A stretch of 64,000 bases of DNA from Omphiscola glabra (lineage: Eukaryota > Mollusca > Gastropoda > Lymnaeidae): the NCBI GenBank assembly GCA_964017045.1, contig OZ024794.1, forward strand, positions 50,349,013-50,413,012, read 5' to 3'. Position numbers and translations under genes: made by a program. How positions within the stretch are numbered: position 1 is the stretch's first letter; each line of letters opens with the position of its first letter. The notes under the pieces are model-generated. The model searched no databases and was not told the origin of the DNA. It saw nothing but the letters and a program-made list of their open reading frames with translations. Shown here piece after piece: positions 1-11,100 of the stretch.

Positions 1-29
1 AGATCTGCGGAAGGCGCACTTTCGCTTTT

Positions 30-290
30 GCTGGCCCAAGAATCTCGAACGGCCTTCCTGTCGCTCCCAGAAACAGCCAGACACTGCAGTCTTTCAAAAC
101 TGAGCTGAAAACACATCTTGCTGAGATGATGTAGTCTACCTCCTTGTTTCCAAGGAGCTTGCTCATATTCCACGATGTATATTGGCATGTATGGGAATTT
201 TGTATTGTTGTGTTTTGTATTTTATAGCGCTTCGAGCCTTCATTAGGGATGAAGCGTGTTTTTTATATGAATTTTATTATTATTATTAAC
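30..290 (+). mobile_element. 3' end of a non-LTR retrotransposon
   Basis: The frame SNGLPVAPRNSQTLQSFKTE, LKTHL, ending in TAG, is the typical C-terminal tail of LINE reverse-transcriptase ORFs (LP..LR.s.sl.sFK..LKthL). It is followed by a short 3' UTR with AGCGCTTCGAG and an (ATT)n tail at 270-290. The 5' part lies outside the window or is absent. Confidence 0.65.
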
Positions 291-1522
291 AAAAATCACA
301 TTTATACGAAGTGTTAGCTAAAATGAATTCTTGTATTTTGAATTTATCAAAAATTTTCTGGGGACTGTAAACGTTTAATAGGCGGTATTATGCTAAGGAA
401 AATAATACCCTCAATGGAACCACTACTAGAATGAATTTAGTTCATGTCCCCCTGGATCAGCGTTAAGGATGTCTCTGAACATTAAAATGTCTAATTTTGG
501 CGCTTCCGACACGAAAGTTTGAAAGGTCATCTCAAAATTGTCCGAAAGAAACAGTGAGTTCAAGTATTCACCAAAATGCACCCCTGCATTTTGAATTTGC
601 AGGACTGTCTTCAGCACCCTCAATTTCTGCATGCCAAATGATTACCCTGGGACACGCCACAACTAAAGGAATTCATTTTATGTATGGCAATGGCACGATA
701 ATGCCTCCCCCTCAGACCATTAAAAATGTCATTCTCCCGATCAAAAAGTCTAATATAAACATTGGCTTCAAATATACTCTCAAATGCACCTGTAGATTTT
801 AATGAGCTAACACATAAAAAACAAAAACATTCAAATATAACTTGGAAAGAAAAGTACGACTATACTTCACGTCCTTGAATTGAATATGTAAAAAAAAATT
901 CATCAGCCTTTCCTTGTTATATAAAGATACATCTAAGTTGATGTTTGCGTTTCTGATACACAGTTTAATTTTGAGTATTATTGATCTGCAGTATAATATA
1001 GGCCTAGGCCTCCTGTCACGGATAGAATGAATGTGTGAACCATTGATGGGAGACAAATGATATAGTTAAAATCCATATTCCCCGTGAAAGTAATACATAG
1101 TGTTGAGACTGGCGAATTAGAGTGTTTGTGTTGGTCTTGTGATCAGTGTTTCTTTCAGAGCAGTTCATCCGAGGCATTCCAGGAGTTCGGGGGGAGGGGG
1201 GTGTACATCTATAAAGGCAATAAATAGGCATAGCGGCAACCAGCGCCAGCTCTGAATCCGGCGCCAACGCCCCACATAAACTGTAATCACCTAGTTTTTG
1301 GCTCTTTTAGGGTATCTCTTTTTGTCCCATTTTATAATCACCCATGGATTCTATAAAGAACAATTTGATTCAACTATAATTAAAAAATGATAGGGACATA
1401 ATAATTTTGTCAATACAGTAAATCATTATATTACTAACATCTACATGTTTCTTTGTATATATACACAAAGAATGCCGCAGATAGTGCTTTGCCGTCACGA
1501 TGCTCACCCCATTTCTGTAAAA
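291..1522. other. Unannotated AT-rich sequence
   Basis: I see no gene, tandem array or recognisable transposon here. The short ORFs lack protein-like features. Confidence 0.5.
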
Positions 1523-1757
1523 TCAATACAGCAGCATATATGACGAGTCTATAATGTCTGAAGCTCGTTCCAGAGTACCTAATATCCAGATGACCGCAGA
1601 GGCTGCGGGCATCGGCTTAAGTTGCAGGAAGAGTCTTCCTTCCTTCACAAACTTCTCTGCCCCGAGCTTACCAGTAAGGTCTGGCAGCTTGGGTAGTTTG
1701 CTGGCGAGTTGAAACTCGCCCTTGGCACCATATGTCGGTCTTTGATTGTCATTTTGT
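1523..1757 (-). CDS. Unrecognised exon-like open frame
   Basis: On the minus strand an acceptor-like CAGCTTTTAAAG precedes 77 open codons ending in TGA at 1523. The peptide looks protein-like (for example EFQLASKLPKLPDLTGKLGA and FVKEGRLFLQLKPMPAASAV) and is richer in G+C than its surroundings. It has no ATG near its start, so it would be a terminal exon. I do not recognise the family, and no donor-bearing upstream exon was identified. It could also be a relic of a transposon protein. Confidence 0.4.
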
Positions 1758-2840
1758 CTTTAAAAGCTGTCCGCAATGATATGCTGCCGACAATGCCAAA
1801 ACTATGTAATAACAGTTGCGAAATTTGGCGCGCGATTGTTGGTTGTTGACACAATTTTACCCTGCTCACAGTGCTAAAAACTTAGGTTTAAATGTTTAGT
1901 TAGAAACTTAACCAAACTTAGAGCCTGGCAACTATAAAATAAGATATAACAATGCGCATGGCTACTTACAGAAAGTCCAGATACAGACAATGAAGTAACT
2001 AAAAACAAATGATGCTTGCTGCAAGTTCTCAATTCAGAATGAGCGGGTTATATCGAGCCTGCCTCCTATAGCGCATACGGTTAAGCAATGAAGTCCGCGT
2101 CACGTGTTATTCATAGGTCAGCCGCGGGGCAAAGGTGGGAATGAATGAATGACCCACAAGAGTTTCAGACACAGCACAAAGCTTTCTCATACTTTTGATT
2201 TCAGTGTGTGTGTGTACGGGACAGGGGCTACCCACAGAAGTTACAAATAGAGCGTGTGTTCCTTATTATAACTATAGGTGGTACCACATTTTATCGTTTT
2301 GTAGATTTGGTCTGTAGATCCGTTGGGTCTGTAAAAGACGATTCATCTTGTTTACCGTAAACACAATTATTTTAAGAAGATAAATTACAAATCAAGAAAC
2401 TAGTGACTTAGAAAGCAGGATGCGGACGACGCGTTTTGGTCAGGGTGGCACTTTTCTCCTTATAACCAGGGACGGTATTTTAGGCCTACTACAGAGGGTT
2501 TTTTTTCGAGAAAATTTGGGGGGCGGGCGGGGCGAAAAGTTTGATCATCCCTGGAGGTGCTAACCTTAGCTAGCCCACTGCAGTGAACATATTGCACTTT
2601 TGGTAAACCTTGTTCATCTATTTTAACGCATGAATATTTATTTTCCCAATCTTCAGTTTTTAAAAAAAGTGTCCAGATTTTAATATAACAATCACAAAAA
2701 AAAATAAAAGAGCCGTCCATTAATTACGTCAAGAATTGTATGCAATTATTGACCCCCCACCCCCACTCCATTTTGTCAACAACTGTCATACTTTCAATGA
2801 CCCTTCCCCCACAAATAATTATGTCAACATTTTGACACAA
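1758..2840. other. Unannotated sequence with a possible MITE end near 2710-2830
   Basis: No gene is visible. The stretch beginning GTCCATTAATTACGTCA at about 2715, followed by a C-rich segment, resembles the terminal sequence of common TIR mini-elements, but I could not find a partner end. Confidence 0.3.
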
Positions 2841-3000
2841 TGGTTAGAGTAACTAGCTGATAGGACGAGGATGTCATTCTTAAGGATAAAGTCTGCCATG
2901 TCCAAGAAGTTAAGAGACAAAGGGACATCTGTACATCTGTAAGTCGCTCAATACTGGACACACTCAGTGGCCATGAACAGGTTGGAGTACATTCTGTTAA
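2841..3000 (-). pseudogene. Fragment of a further paralogue (exon 3-like)
   Basis: Read on the minus strand, this stretch is collinear with 11930-12105, including the segments matching CCACTGAGT...GAGCGACT and GAC(A)TCATC...CAGC. It keeps the peptide WPLSVSSIERLTDV but then loses frame. It is therefore a degenerate copy of exon 3 of the intact gene. No adjacent exons were recognised. It shows the family had at least a third local member. Confidence 0.6.
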
Positions 3001-4870
3001 ATATATGTTTTCTTCTATATTACATTGGCCAACTGAATCATTTCCACGTCCTTCAGCAACAAAGAAATCATATTTTCTAAAAAATGTAAAAAGATGTCTT
3101 TTACTTTTAAAAAATATATGTACCATTTTAAATATCTGTAGCATTGATGGACTTTTATTAATGTGTATATTCATTAAAATTAACCTATTCTCTGCCTCTA
3201 TCCTCAACAGTAGTATCGGAAATTCGTTCTAAAATTACCTATATTTGAAGACGAATCTCTTTTCGAATTTTCATTACTAAAAAGGCTTGTGTTTTGTTGT
3301 TTTTTTCGTTTTTATTCTTCTTCTTAAAAAATGTTTCAATTCCAATAAATTGTATTTTGCTAAAAATGGGGAAATGAAAATTCCTTAGATTTCCTTATAT
3401 CTCATAATTTCCTATGTTACCTAATATTACTGTGGTCTTACTTGAAATTGGACTCACAGAAGAGCAAATAATACAGGTATTCATATTATTCATATCAATC
3501 TTACACTGGCTTTATTCAATTGATACATATTATGATAATGATTTTTTTTTTCTTTAAAAAATGTGTGGGCTAAGAATAACGGAACGTCAATAATAGATTA
3601 TCCTTTTGAAAATACATTGCCACTATACAATGATTTAGTAATATTTCATTGTTTAAATATTTGAAACAATATTTTAAAAAAATCAAATGTCAAAAATAAA
3701 TACTTGAATTTCCACAATTGAAAAGATTGCGGTCTAATTTAATTTTGTACTTATATGTATTAAAGACAGAAAAAAACATTGCCAATGTCACTTGTGGAGA
3801 TTTCCTATGAAAAATTCCCTCCTGGCATGAAAGAAATATTTGCTATTCTTGGAAACAAGTGATTATTCGGGTCAATGCAGTCTCCACTATGAAGATGAAT
3901 AAACTTTTATGATAACCAAATATATTTTTGGTATTTGACAATACATCTGGAAAAGAAATAATTTATTTGCCTATACAATTATGTTTAAACAATTCAAGTC
4001 GTAAAACATCAGTCAATGGCTCTTTTTTTAATTGTTTTTATAGTTGAACTCATTTTGTTACTTCAAAAATTATATTTTATGAGATTTAAGATAAATTCAT
4101 TATGATCAGCAGTTTTCAGTTGGCTTGCAGTGTATTGCTAAAATTGTATAAGCATTTGATAAGAATTAACAACACAACAAAAGAAGAGTTGCTGGTAAAT
4201 GCAATCATCTTCAAGCCTGTTTTATTTCAACTGGGACTTAGTAAAAAAAAAAAAGAAAATATTTTTTAGCGGAAGAAGACTTTCAAACGAATTTCATTAC
4301 TTCTCAAAACTTTACTTCTTCTGCGAACATAATTGATATGAATTAAAGAAAGAAAGATTGCATTTAGTGAAGATACGCCACTACATAGGTAGCAGAACAA
4401 TCTTCTCTTATATATATTACGCTTCTGGTGTGACTCATGGACTGCTTCCATTTCCGTCGGCTGCTTCCTAAAAACGTGTCTGCTCCTCATAACCGAGTTT
4501 GGTACTGAGAGTATATGAAAAATAACTTTATATGTTTGAAAGAAAGCATGGTCTAGTAATGAGTTCAATAGCGTGTAAAATATAATTCCCGATAACTACG
4601 CTAAATGATATAAATATTGTTTTTAATAACGCAACTGCGTTTGGTGCGTAACATTTACTGTTCGGAAAATGGAATCGTCTCAATTTAAGTATGGTATAAA
4701 AAAATATTCGGTTTAAAAGTGGTTGGGACATCAGAATATAGTTCATGGTCGTGAAATAAAAAGTGTGCAGTGACCAGGGGGGGGGGGGGGGGAGAGAAGG
4801 GGTGTAAGCAAAAATTGGGATTCTTAAATGTGCGTTACTTGAGTTCATGTTTTTTCAAGTAACTTTGGTA
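3001..4870. other. AT-rich sequence with a dispersed-repeat piece at 4055-4140
   Basis: No gene is visible. The segment around 4109-4135 (CAGTTTTCAGTTGGCTTGCA) recurs inverted at about 24609-24635 with similar flanks, so both belong to an unnamed dispersed repeat. Confidence 0.4.
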
Positions 4871-4875
4871 CATGG

Positions 4876-5406
4876 GAAGTTCACGCATTGCTGTCGCCAA
4901 TGTTTGGCGGGGTATATCTAGTAGATGGTAAGTTCACGCATTGCTGTCGCCAATGTTTGGCGGGCCTACATCTAGTAGATGGTAAGTTCACGCATTGCTG
5001 TCGCCAATGTTTGGCGGGCCTATATCTAGTAGATTGGAAGTTCACGCATTGCTGTCGCCAATGTTTGGCGGGCCTATATCTAGTAGATGGGAAGTTCACG
5101 CATTGCTGTCGCCAATGTTTGGCGGGCCTACATCTAGTAGATGGTAAGTTCAAGCATTGCTGTCGCCAATGTTTGGCGGGCCTATATCTAGTAGATGTAA
5201 AGTTCACGCATTGCTGTCGCCAATGTTTGGCGGGCCTATATCTAGTAGATGGGAAGTTCACGCATTGCTGTCGCCAATGTTTGGCGGGCCTACATCTAGT
5301 AGATGGGAAGTTCACGCATTGCTGTCGCCAACGTTTGGCGGGGTATATCTAGTAGATGGTAAGTTCACGCATTGCTGTCGCCAATGTTTGGTGGGCCTAT
5401 ATCTAG
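4876..5406. repeat. 54-bp minisatellite, about 10 copies
   Basis: The unit contains TTCACGCATTGCTGTCGCCA followed by ATGTTTGGCGGGCC and TATATCTAGTAGATGG. Because 54 is a multiple of three, an 18-residue peptide repeat is open on both strands. That is a geometric by-product, not evidence of a gene. Confidence 0.95.
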
Positions 5407-5666
5407 TTGTTTCATATGGACTATGTGATCATCAAGCGTTGAGCACAGCAACACGGGTCAGACTACAACGTAACCAAGGTGCGCAAGTTATCTGTTTATG
5501 TATTCAAGCCAAATCTTGGCTCTTTTTCAAATCCATTAAAATTGCACTAAAGAACCTTTAAAACTGCACTGCCCCATTCCTTCTCATTCCCTGTTGCTCA
5601 ATTTCAATGATAAATTCTTGTTGTAGGTCACCACACATTGGCCAATGTTATGAAGGGGGTCGCTTT

Positions 5667-5717
5667 GTTAGGGTTAGGGTTAGGGGTTAGGGTTAGGGTT
5701 AGGGTTAGGGTTAGGGT
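5667..5717 (+). repeat. Interstitial telomeric repeat (TTAGGG)n
   Basis: About eight near-perfect GTTAGG units, one with an extra G, in a single block. The motif is the ancestral metazoan telomere repeat. It lies between two unrelated minisatellites. Confidence 0.95.
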
Positions 5718-5751
5718 GATATTATTAAATTATATATTTATACAGACAAAG

Positions 5752-6126
5752 CCATACCAAAACAAATGTGCACTTTGTCTTCTTATCATAGCAAAACAAA
5801 TGTGCACTTTATCTTCTTACCATAGCAAAACAAATGTGCACTTTATCTTCTTACCATAGCAAAACAAATGTGCACTTTATCTTCTTACCATAGCAAAAAA
5901 AATGTGCACTTTATCTCTTACCATAGCAAAACAAATGTGAACTTTATCTTCTTGCCATAGCAAAACAAATGTGCACTTTATCTTCTTGCCATAGCAAAAC
6001 AAATGTGAACTTTATCTTCTTGCCATAGCAAAACAAATGTGCACTTTATCTTCTTGCCATAGCAAAACAAATGTGCACTTTATCTTCTTACCATAGAAAA
6101 GCAAATGTGCACTTTATCTTCTTACG
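5752..6126. repeat. 34-bp minisatellite, about 11 copies
   Basis: The unit contains CAAATGTGCACTTTATCTTC and TTACCATAGCAAAA. Variants alternate (GAACTT for GCACTT, TTGCC for TTACC), suggesting multi-unit duplication steps. Confidence 0.93.
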
Positions 6127-6707
6127 ATTTCTCAGACTGGGTTTAAGACAGTGTTGGCGAAGATTTTTGCTCGTGTTTTGCTCAAGGCCCAACTTCTGTA
6201 TCTAAAGATATTAAATTAAATTATACTGCATGCAATGAAGGGAAAACAATTAAAGTTGTACTGTAGCTTAAAAAGATTCGCTGTGTAACATTGTCCGCCC
6301 CCAGCCCCCCCCCCCTTTTCTTTTCTTTCGGGGGGGGGGGGGTGAGGGGTACGCCGAGCACCGTGAAACACTGGTTGACAAGAATAAATCAACAATTAGA
6401 AGGGGAAAAAAATCATAAAAAGATCACGCTTCAAATGATTAACTGTTTGCGTGATTTAAAAAAAAAAAAATATGCTAAGTTGACAACCATCTGAAAACTG
6501 TTGACCCAGTCCAGACCATGCCAATGGCATCAACCAGGTTTTTAATAATCGTGTAAATCTCCTGTATCAATTTATCAAAATGTAGCTCAGCAACCAATGT
6601 GGGGGGGTTTTTTAACCTCAAAAATGTTCATTGAGATGAGAACGATGATTTCTTATTCGAGTCACTGCAAATTATATACGCTTTTATCTAGCCTGCAATT
6701 TTGCATG
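6127..6707. other. Unannotated sequence with poly-C/poly-G tracts
   Basis: A C run and a G run at 6302-6342 form a potential hairpin separated by TTTTCTTTTCTTT. No gene is visible. Confidence 0.5.
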
Positions 6708-6922
6708 TTTGTGTGTGCGGCTGGATCAAATCTTGCAACTCAATTTTTGCCTGTTTGTGTGTGCGTCTGGATCAAATCTTGCAACTCAATTTAGACTGTT
6801 TGTGTGTGCGTCTGGATCAAATCTTGCAATTCAATTTAGACTGTTTGTGTGTGCGTCTGGATCATATCTTGCAACTCAATTTTGCTTGTGTGTGTCTGGA
6901 TCAAATCTTGCAACTCAATTTT
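6708..6922. repeat. 45-bp minisatellite, about 5 copies
   Basis: The unit contains GTTTGTGTGTGCGTCTGGAT and CAAATCTTGCAACTCAATTT. Its length is a multiple of three, so a 15-residue peptide repeat is open, but no start or splice context is seen. Confidence 0.9.
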
Positions 6923-7097
6923 TCGACATGTTCCTTTTCTTTCGATGGACATTTTGCATGGTTGCTTCATCCCGTGACAATATAGCCCTACGTGATCAGT
7001 GGGTGTCCAGTTACCAATACTGACTCCTAAATGACCCCTGGGTTTCAAATCTTACACATCATTTTGACACACTTCCCCATCCCTGACGTCAAAAGAA

Positions 7098-7318
7098 ACG
7101 TTCATGATCAGTGTTACAACTTGATCAGTGTTACAGCTTGATCAGTCTTACAACATGATCAGTGTTACAACATGATCAGTGTTACAACATGATCAGTGTT
7201 ACAACATGATCAGTGTTACAACATGATCAGTGTTAAAACATGATCAGTGTTACAACATGATCAGTGTTACATCATCAGTGTTACAACATGACCAGTGCTA
7301 CAACATGACCAGTGTTAC
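7098..7318. repeat. 17-bp minisatellite, about 13 copies
   Basis: The unit is GATCAGTGTTACAACAT. It degenerates at both ends (ATCATCAGTG, GACCAGTG). Confidence 0.92.
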
Positions 7319-7319
7319 A

Positions 7320-8005
7320 CCAGCGACCTCCAATGACCCTCTAGTGACCCCTGGCTGTCAAATCTTGCATCTCAATTTTGACCCACTTTCTAATCTTCAA
7401 TTTGGATTAAACTTTGTAAAAGTACTCATCTGCGACCACAATACAACCCTTTATAACCAGAATGTAACCCGTGACCTCAAATGACTCTTGAGTGACCTCT
7501 TCGTGTCAAATACCTGATCTCAATTTTTGACTAACTTCTTGATGTCCAATCAAGCCATCTAATCGCCTATACAAACGATTCTGTCGTCAACCGCTGGGGA
7601 GAAACTGCAATGCAAAGAAAGCAATGGTTGGAAAGGCTTCTATTCTGCTGGCAGTAGAAGATGGAGTTGCTAAGCTTTCACGGCTGTACAAACGTCAAAA
7701 TAACACGCACCGAGAATCAAGTGAAGTAACAAACAACCCCTAAAAAGTTTTAACTATTGATCCTTATAAACAGTGAAACTGATTTTGGGGGACTGGGGTT
7801 GAAGGTTTGGGCTGAACATTTAATAGAATGTGATGTCATTGGAACGAGTCTATGTGGCAATGTTCAGCTCGATAGGTTGACCGGAAATGGGGTAAAATAA
7901 AGGATTTAATAAGAATTGAGCAGACACTCACACCCACTTACCAAGTGTTCTTTGTTTACATACATTTTATCGAGGTAGAAGAACCATAAAGTGCCATTGT
8001 GTAGT
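7320..8005. other. 3' flank of the main gene; no other feature seen
   Basis: Unique sequence downstream of the stop codon of the minus-strand gene. I did not find a convincing polyadenylation signal. Confidence 0.4.
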
Positions 8006-8189
8006 TTATTTGCTTGTAATAGGCGACCATTTCATTGACAAAGTCGTGGAGTTTTCTAACGAATCGAAATAATCCTTCATTCTGTCCCAACGACTTATGT
8101 GTAAGTAGTTGTAGTTTGGTACAAGAATTCTATGTATGTCTTTATTAAATAGTTTTGCTGTTAGGATTCCTATTCCCGATTGATCGAAC
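8006..8189 (-). CDS. Exon 7 (C-terminal RFDQS segment, stop)
   Basis: The acceptor CTTTTACAG|GTTCGATC completes the split Arg codon of HRFDQS. It encodes SGIGILTAKLFNKDIHRILV and ends in a TAA at 8006-8008. The paralogous exon at 21538-21724 is collinear (FDQSTMGMITAILFNKDIHR), which supports both the splice site and the reading frame. Confidence 0.85.
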
Positions 8190-11100
8190 CTGTAAAAGAA
8201 ATAAGACAAAATCGTATTAAGTTCACGTGCATTAAAAAATGTGAATTGTAAGGCCGATATGTCTGAGTAACTTCTGAGGCCTATGTGTCTGAGTGATTTG
8301 TGAGGCTGATATGTCTGAGTGACGTGAGGCCTATGTGTCTGAGTGATTTGTGAGGCCGAGATGTCTGAATAACGAGAAGCTGATATGTCTAAGTGACTTG
8401 TGAGACCGATGTATGAGTGGCTTGTGAGGCCGATATGTATGAGTAGCTTTTTAGACCGTATTGTCTGAGTGGCCTGTGAGGTCGTATTGTCTGAGTGACT
8501 TGTGAGGTCGTATTGTCTGAGTGGCCTGTGAGGCCGAAATGTCTGAGTGATTTGTGAGGCCGATATGTCTGAGTGGCTTGTGAGGCCGATATGTATGAGT
8601 GGCTTGTGAGGCCGTCATGTCTGAATGACTGTGAGGCCAATATGTCTGAGTGACTTGTGAGGCCGATATGCCTGAGTGACTTGTGAGGCCGACATGTCTT
8701 ATTGGTTTGTGAGGCCGGTGTTTCTAATACTTAAATTATCAATAATGTCTTGAAGGCACTAAAAACTTGGATATTTCCATATATATTTTATTACTCCACA
8801 TCTTTAATCACCTGTGACACACGTGTTCAGCAACGGTTTTATTGCAGCCCTTAACTGTATTAGGGGCGACTGGACACATGCATAATGGATCCAACGCACA
8901 ACGTGCCCATGGTTCTAAGACTGCCCGTATAATTAATGGGTCCTTTTTGAACATTCCATTGCCGGATTCGAGTTCAGGAAATTGAGAAAATGCACACGGA
9001 CTCTCTCCAAAGTAATCAAACATCTTGAAAAATCAAGTAAAATTATTTGGTTAGTTTCTTAGAAGAATTACAATCATTCTGAGGTATCTCTGTTAAGTTC
9101 AACATTGAAAACTTAATCGACATCAGGCATTTGCTTATGTCTTAAAAGGTTTTTAAATAGTTCAGTATCGTCTACAAAGAAAAATACAACAGTCAAAGAA
9201 ACATTTAATTTTAAGATGCTATGACAAGACTAAACAGCTGGGAAGAGAAACGATACAATAAAATAGTTAACCAACGAAACAGTGAATACTGTTTAAAATT
9301 TCTATAACCTGTTTCATTGTGTGGATGGAGATTCTGGTAAGATAGTCCTTTCTGTAATATTGTAAACCGAATGTTTTCGTCAAATTCAAAACTTTGTGCA
9401 TTTCTGGAGACCATCGAATGGAAGCATCTTGGTAAACCAGAATTTGGCGAGCTTTCTCCATGGTTGCCTGTGTGTCAGAGAGAGGATAGTTCTCAGAGAT
9501 TTTTTTTTATAGAAACAATATGTGTCCTACCTATATTATCCTAAAACAATATTCCTTTAACTATTTTAAGCCATTGGGTTAAGCAAGGTATTCACTGTAA
9601 ACACGTGTTCATGTAACTATACATCTTTATTTGAAATTGTTAGTTTATACAATTATAGGCGACCGTTTATTTAAAGAAGTTTAGCGGCATTTTATTTTAT
9701 CATAAATACTTTCTTTTAAGGTTTGTATTTCATTTCAGCGCTCGGTGACTTTTCTATAAGCTGGATAGTCGAAATTTGGCTCAATGCTTTCAAAGAGAAA
9801 TCAAAAGCAATGAAGTAATCTTGGCTTAATACGGACCCAAAAAAAACCATTCACTTATTCCATTAGATAAGCCAAAGATTTTTCTAGGCAATTGTTAAAA
9901 AACTTAGTTCACACAGAGAACCGTTAATAAAATATTTGTTTTTAGTGTTTTCTTTGTTTTTCAATTCTGTTAATGTTATGAGCTTAAGAACAAATTGGGT
10001 CTATTTAATAAGAGGAGAAAGGGATTTTTTTTTATCTTGTATAATGTTTCACAAACGAGAGAGTGAGAGAGTGAGTGATAAAGAAAGAGACAGAGAGGAG
10101 AGTGAGAGAGGAGAGAAGAGGGGGAGAAATCGTTGCATAAGTTATAATCTTGTATTTTTAAATCTATAAAATCAATATATAAATATATATATAAATATAT
10201 ATATATATAAATGAATGTCTGTATGTGTGTATGTCCCGTAAGCATTTCTATACCATTCATCCAATTGCGATAAAACTTTGTTGAGTTGTTGTACGCACGC
10301 CCGCAAAGGTTTACGAATTGCTATAACCATTTCAAAATATTCCACTTTGGGCCGGATATCTAAATTCGCTTATTTGCTTATATGATCTATATACATATAA
10401 TTTAAAAACAGAGCTATTGCATGGATGAATGAAATTGTAATCGAATACAAATAGCGACATTTCAGTTTTTGTGTAACATAACAAGTAGATTTCTGAATTA
10501 GAACACACATTTTACAATATTCCGTTCGTGGCCGGGGCCCAAAATCATTCGTTTCTTATATGAGTTATATAAATAATATTTCCGTATGCGTTTCTATGAC
10601 ATTCGTCTAATTGCGATAAAACTTTGAGGAATTTTTGTGCGCACGACCGAAAATGTTTCTAAATTAGTACAACCATTTTGCAACATTCCGTTTTGCGCCG
10701 GGGGTCCTAAATTCATTTTTAAAAAAAATATTAATTATATAGATACAATATCAAACAGAGCACATGCGTGAGTGGATGAAATTATAACCAAATAAAAATA
10801 GCGACATTTCAGTTTGCGATTGATATAATAAGTAGGTTTCTGAATTAGTATAACTATTTTACAATATTCCGAGTTGGGGCCCGGGGCCCTACATTCCTTT
10901 TTTTCCTCATACGATTTTTATAAATATAATTTCCGAAAGGATCTGACTTTTATGAAACTTTGTTGAATTTTTGTGCACTCGCTCATGAAGTTTTAGAATA
11001 TTCCTTGTGGGGCCGGGGGACTTAGATTGTTTTTCGTTTTTTAAAATTATATTAGCTAGATAAATATAATATCAAACAGAGCTGTTGCATGTGTGGATCA

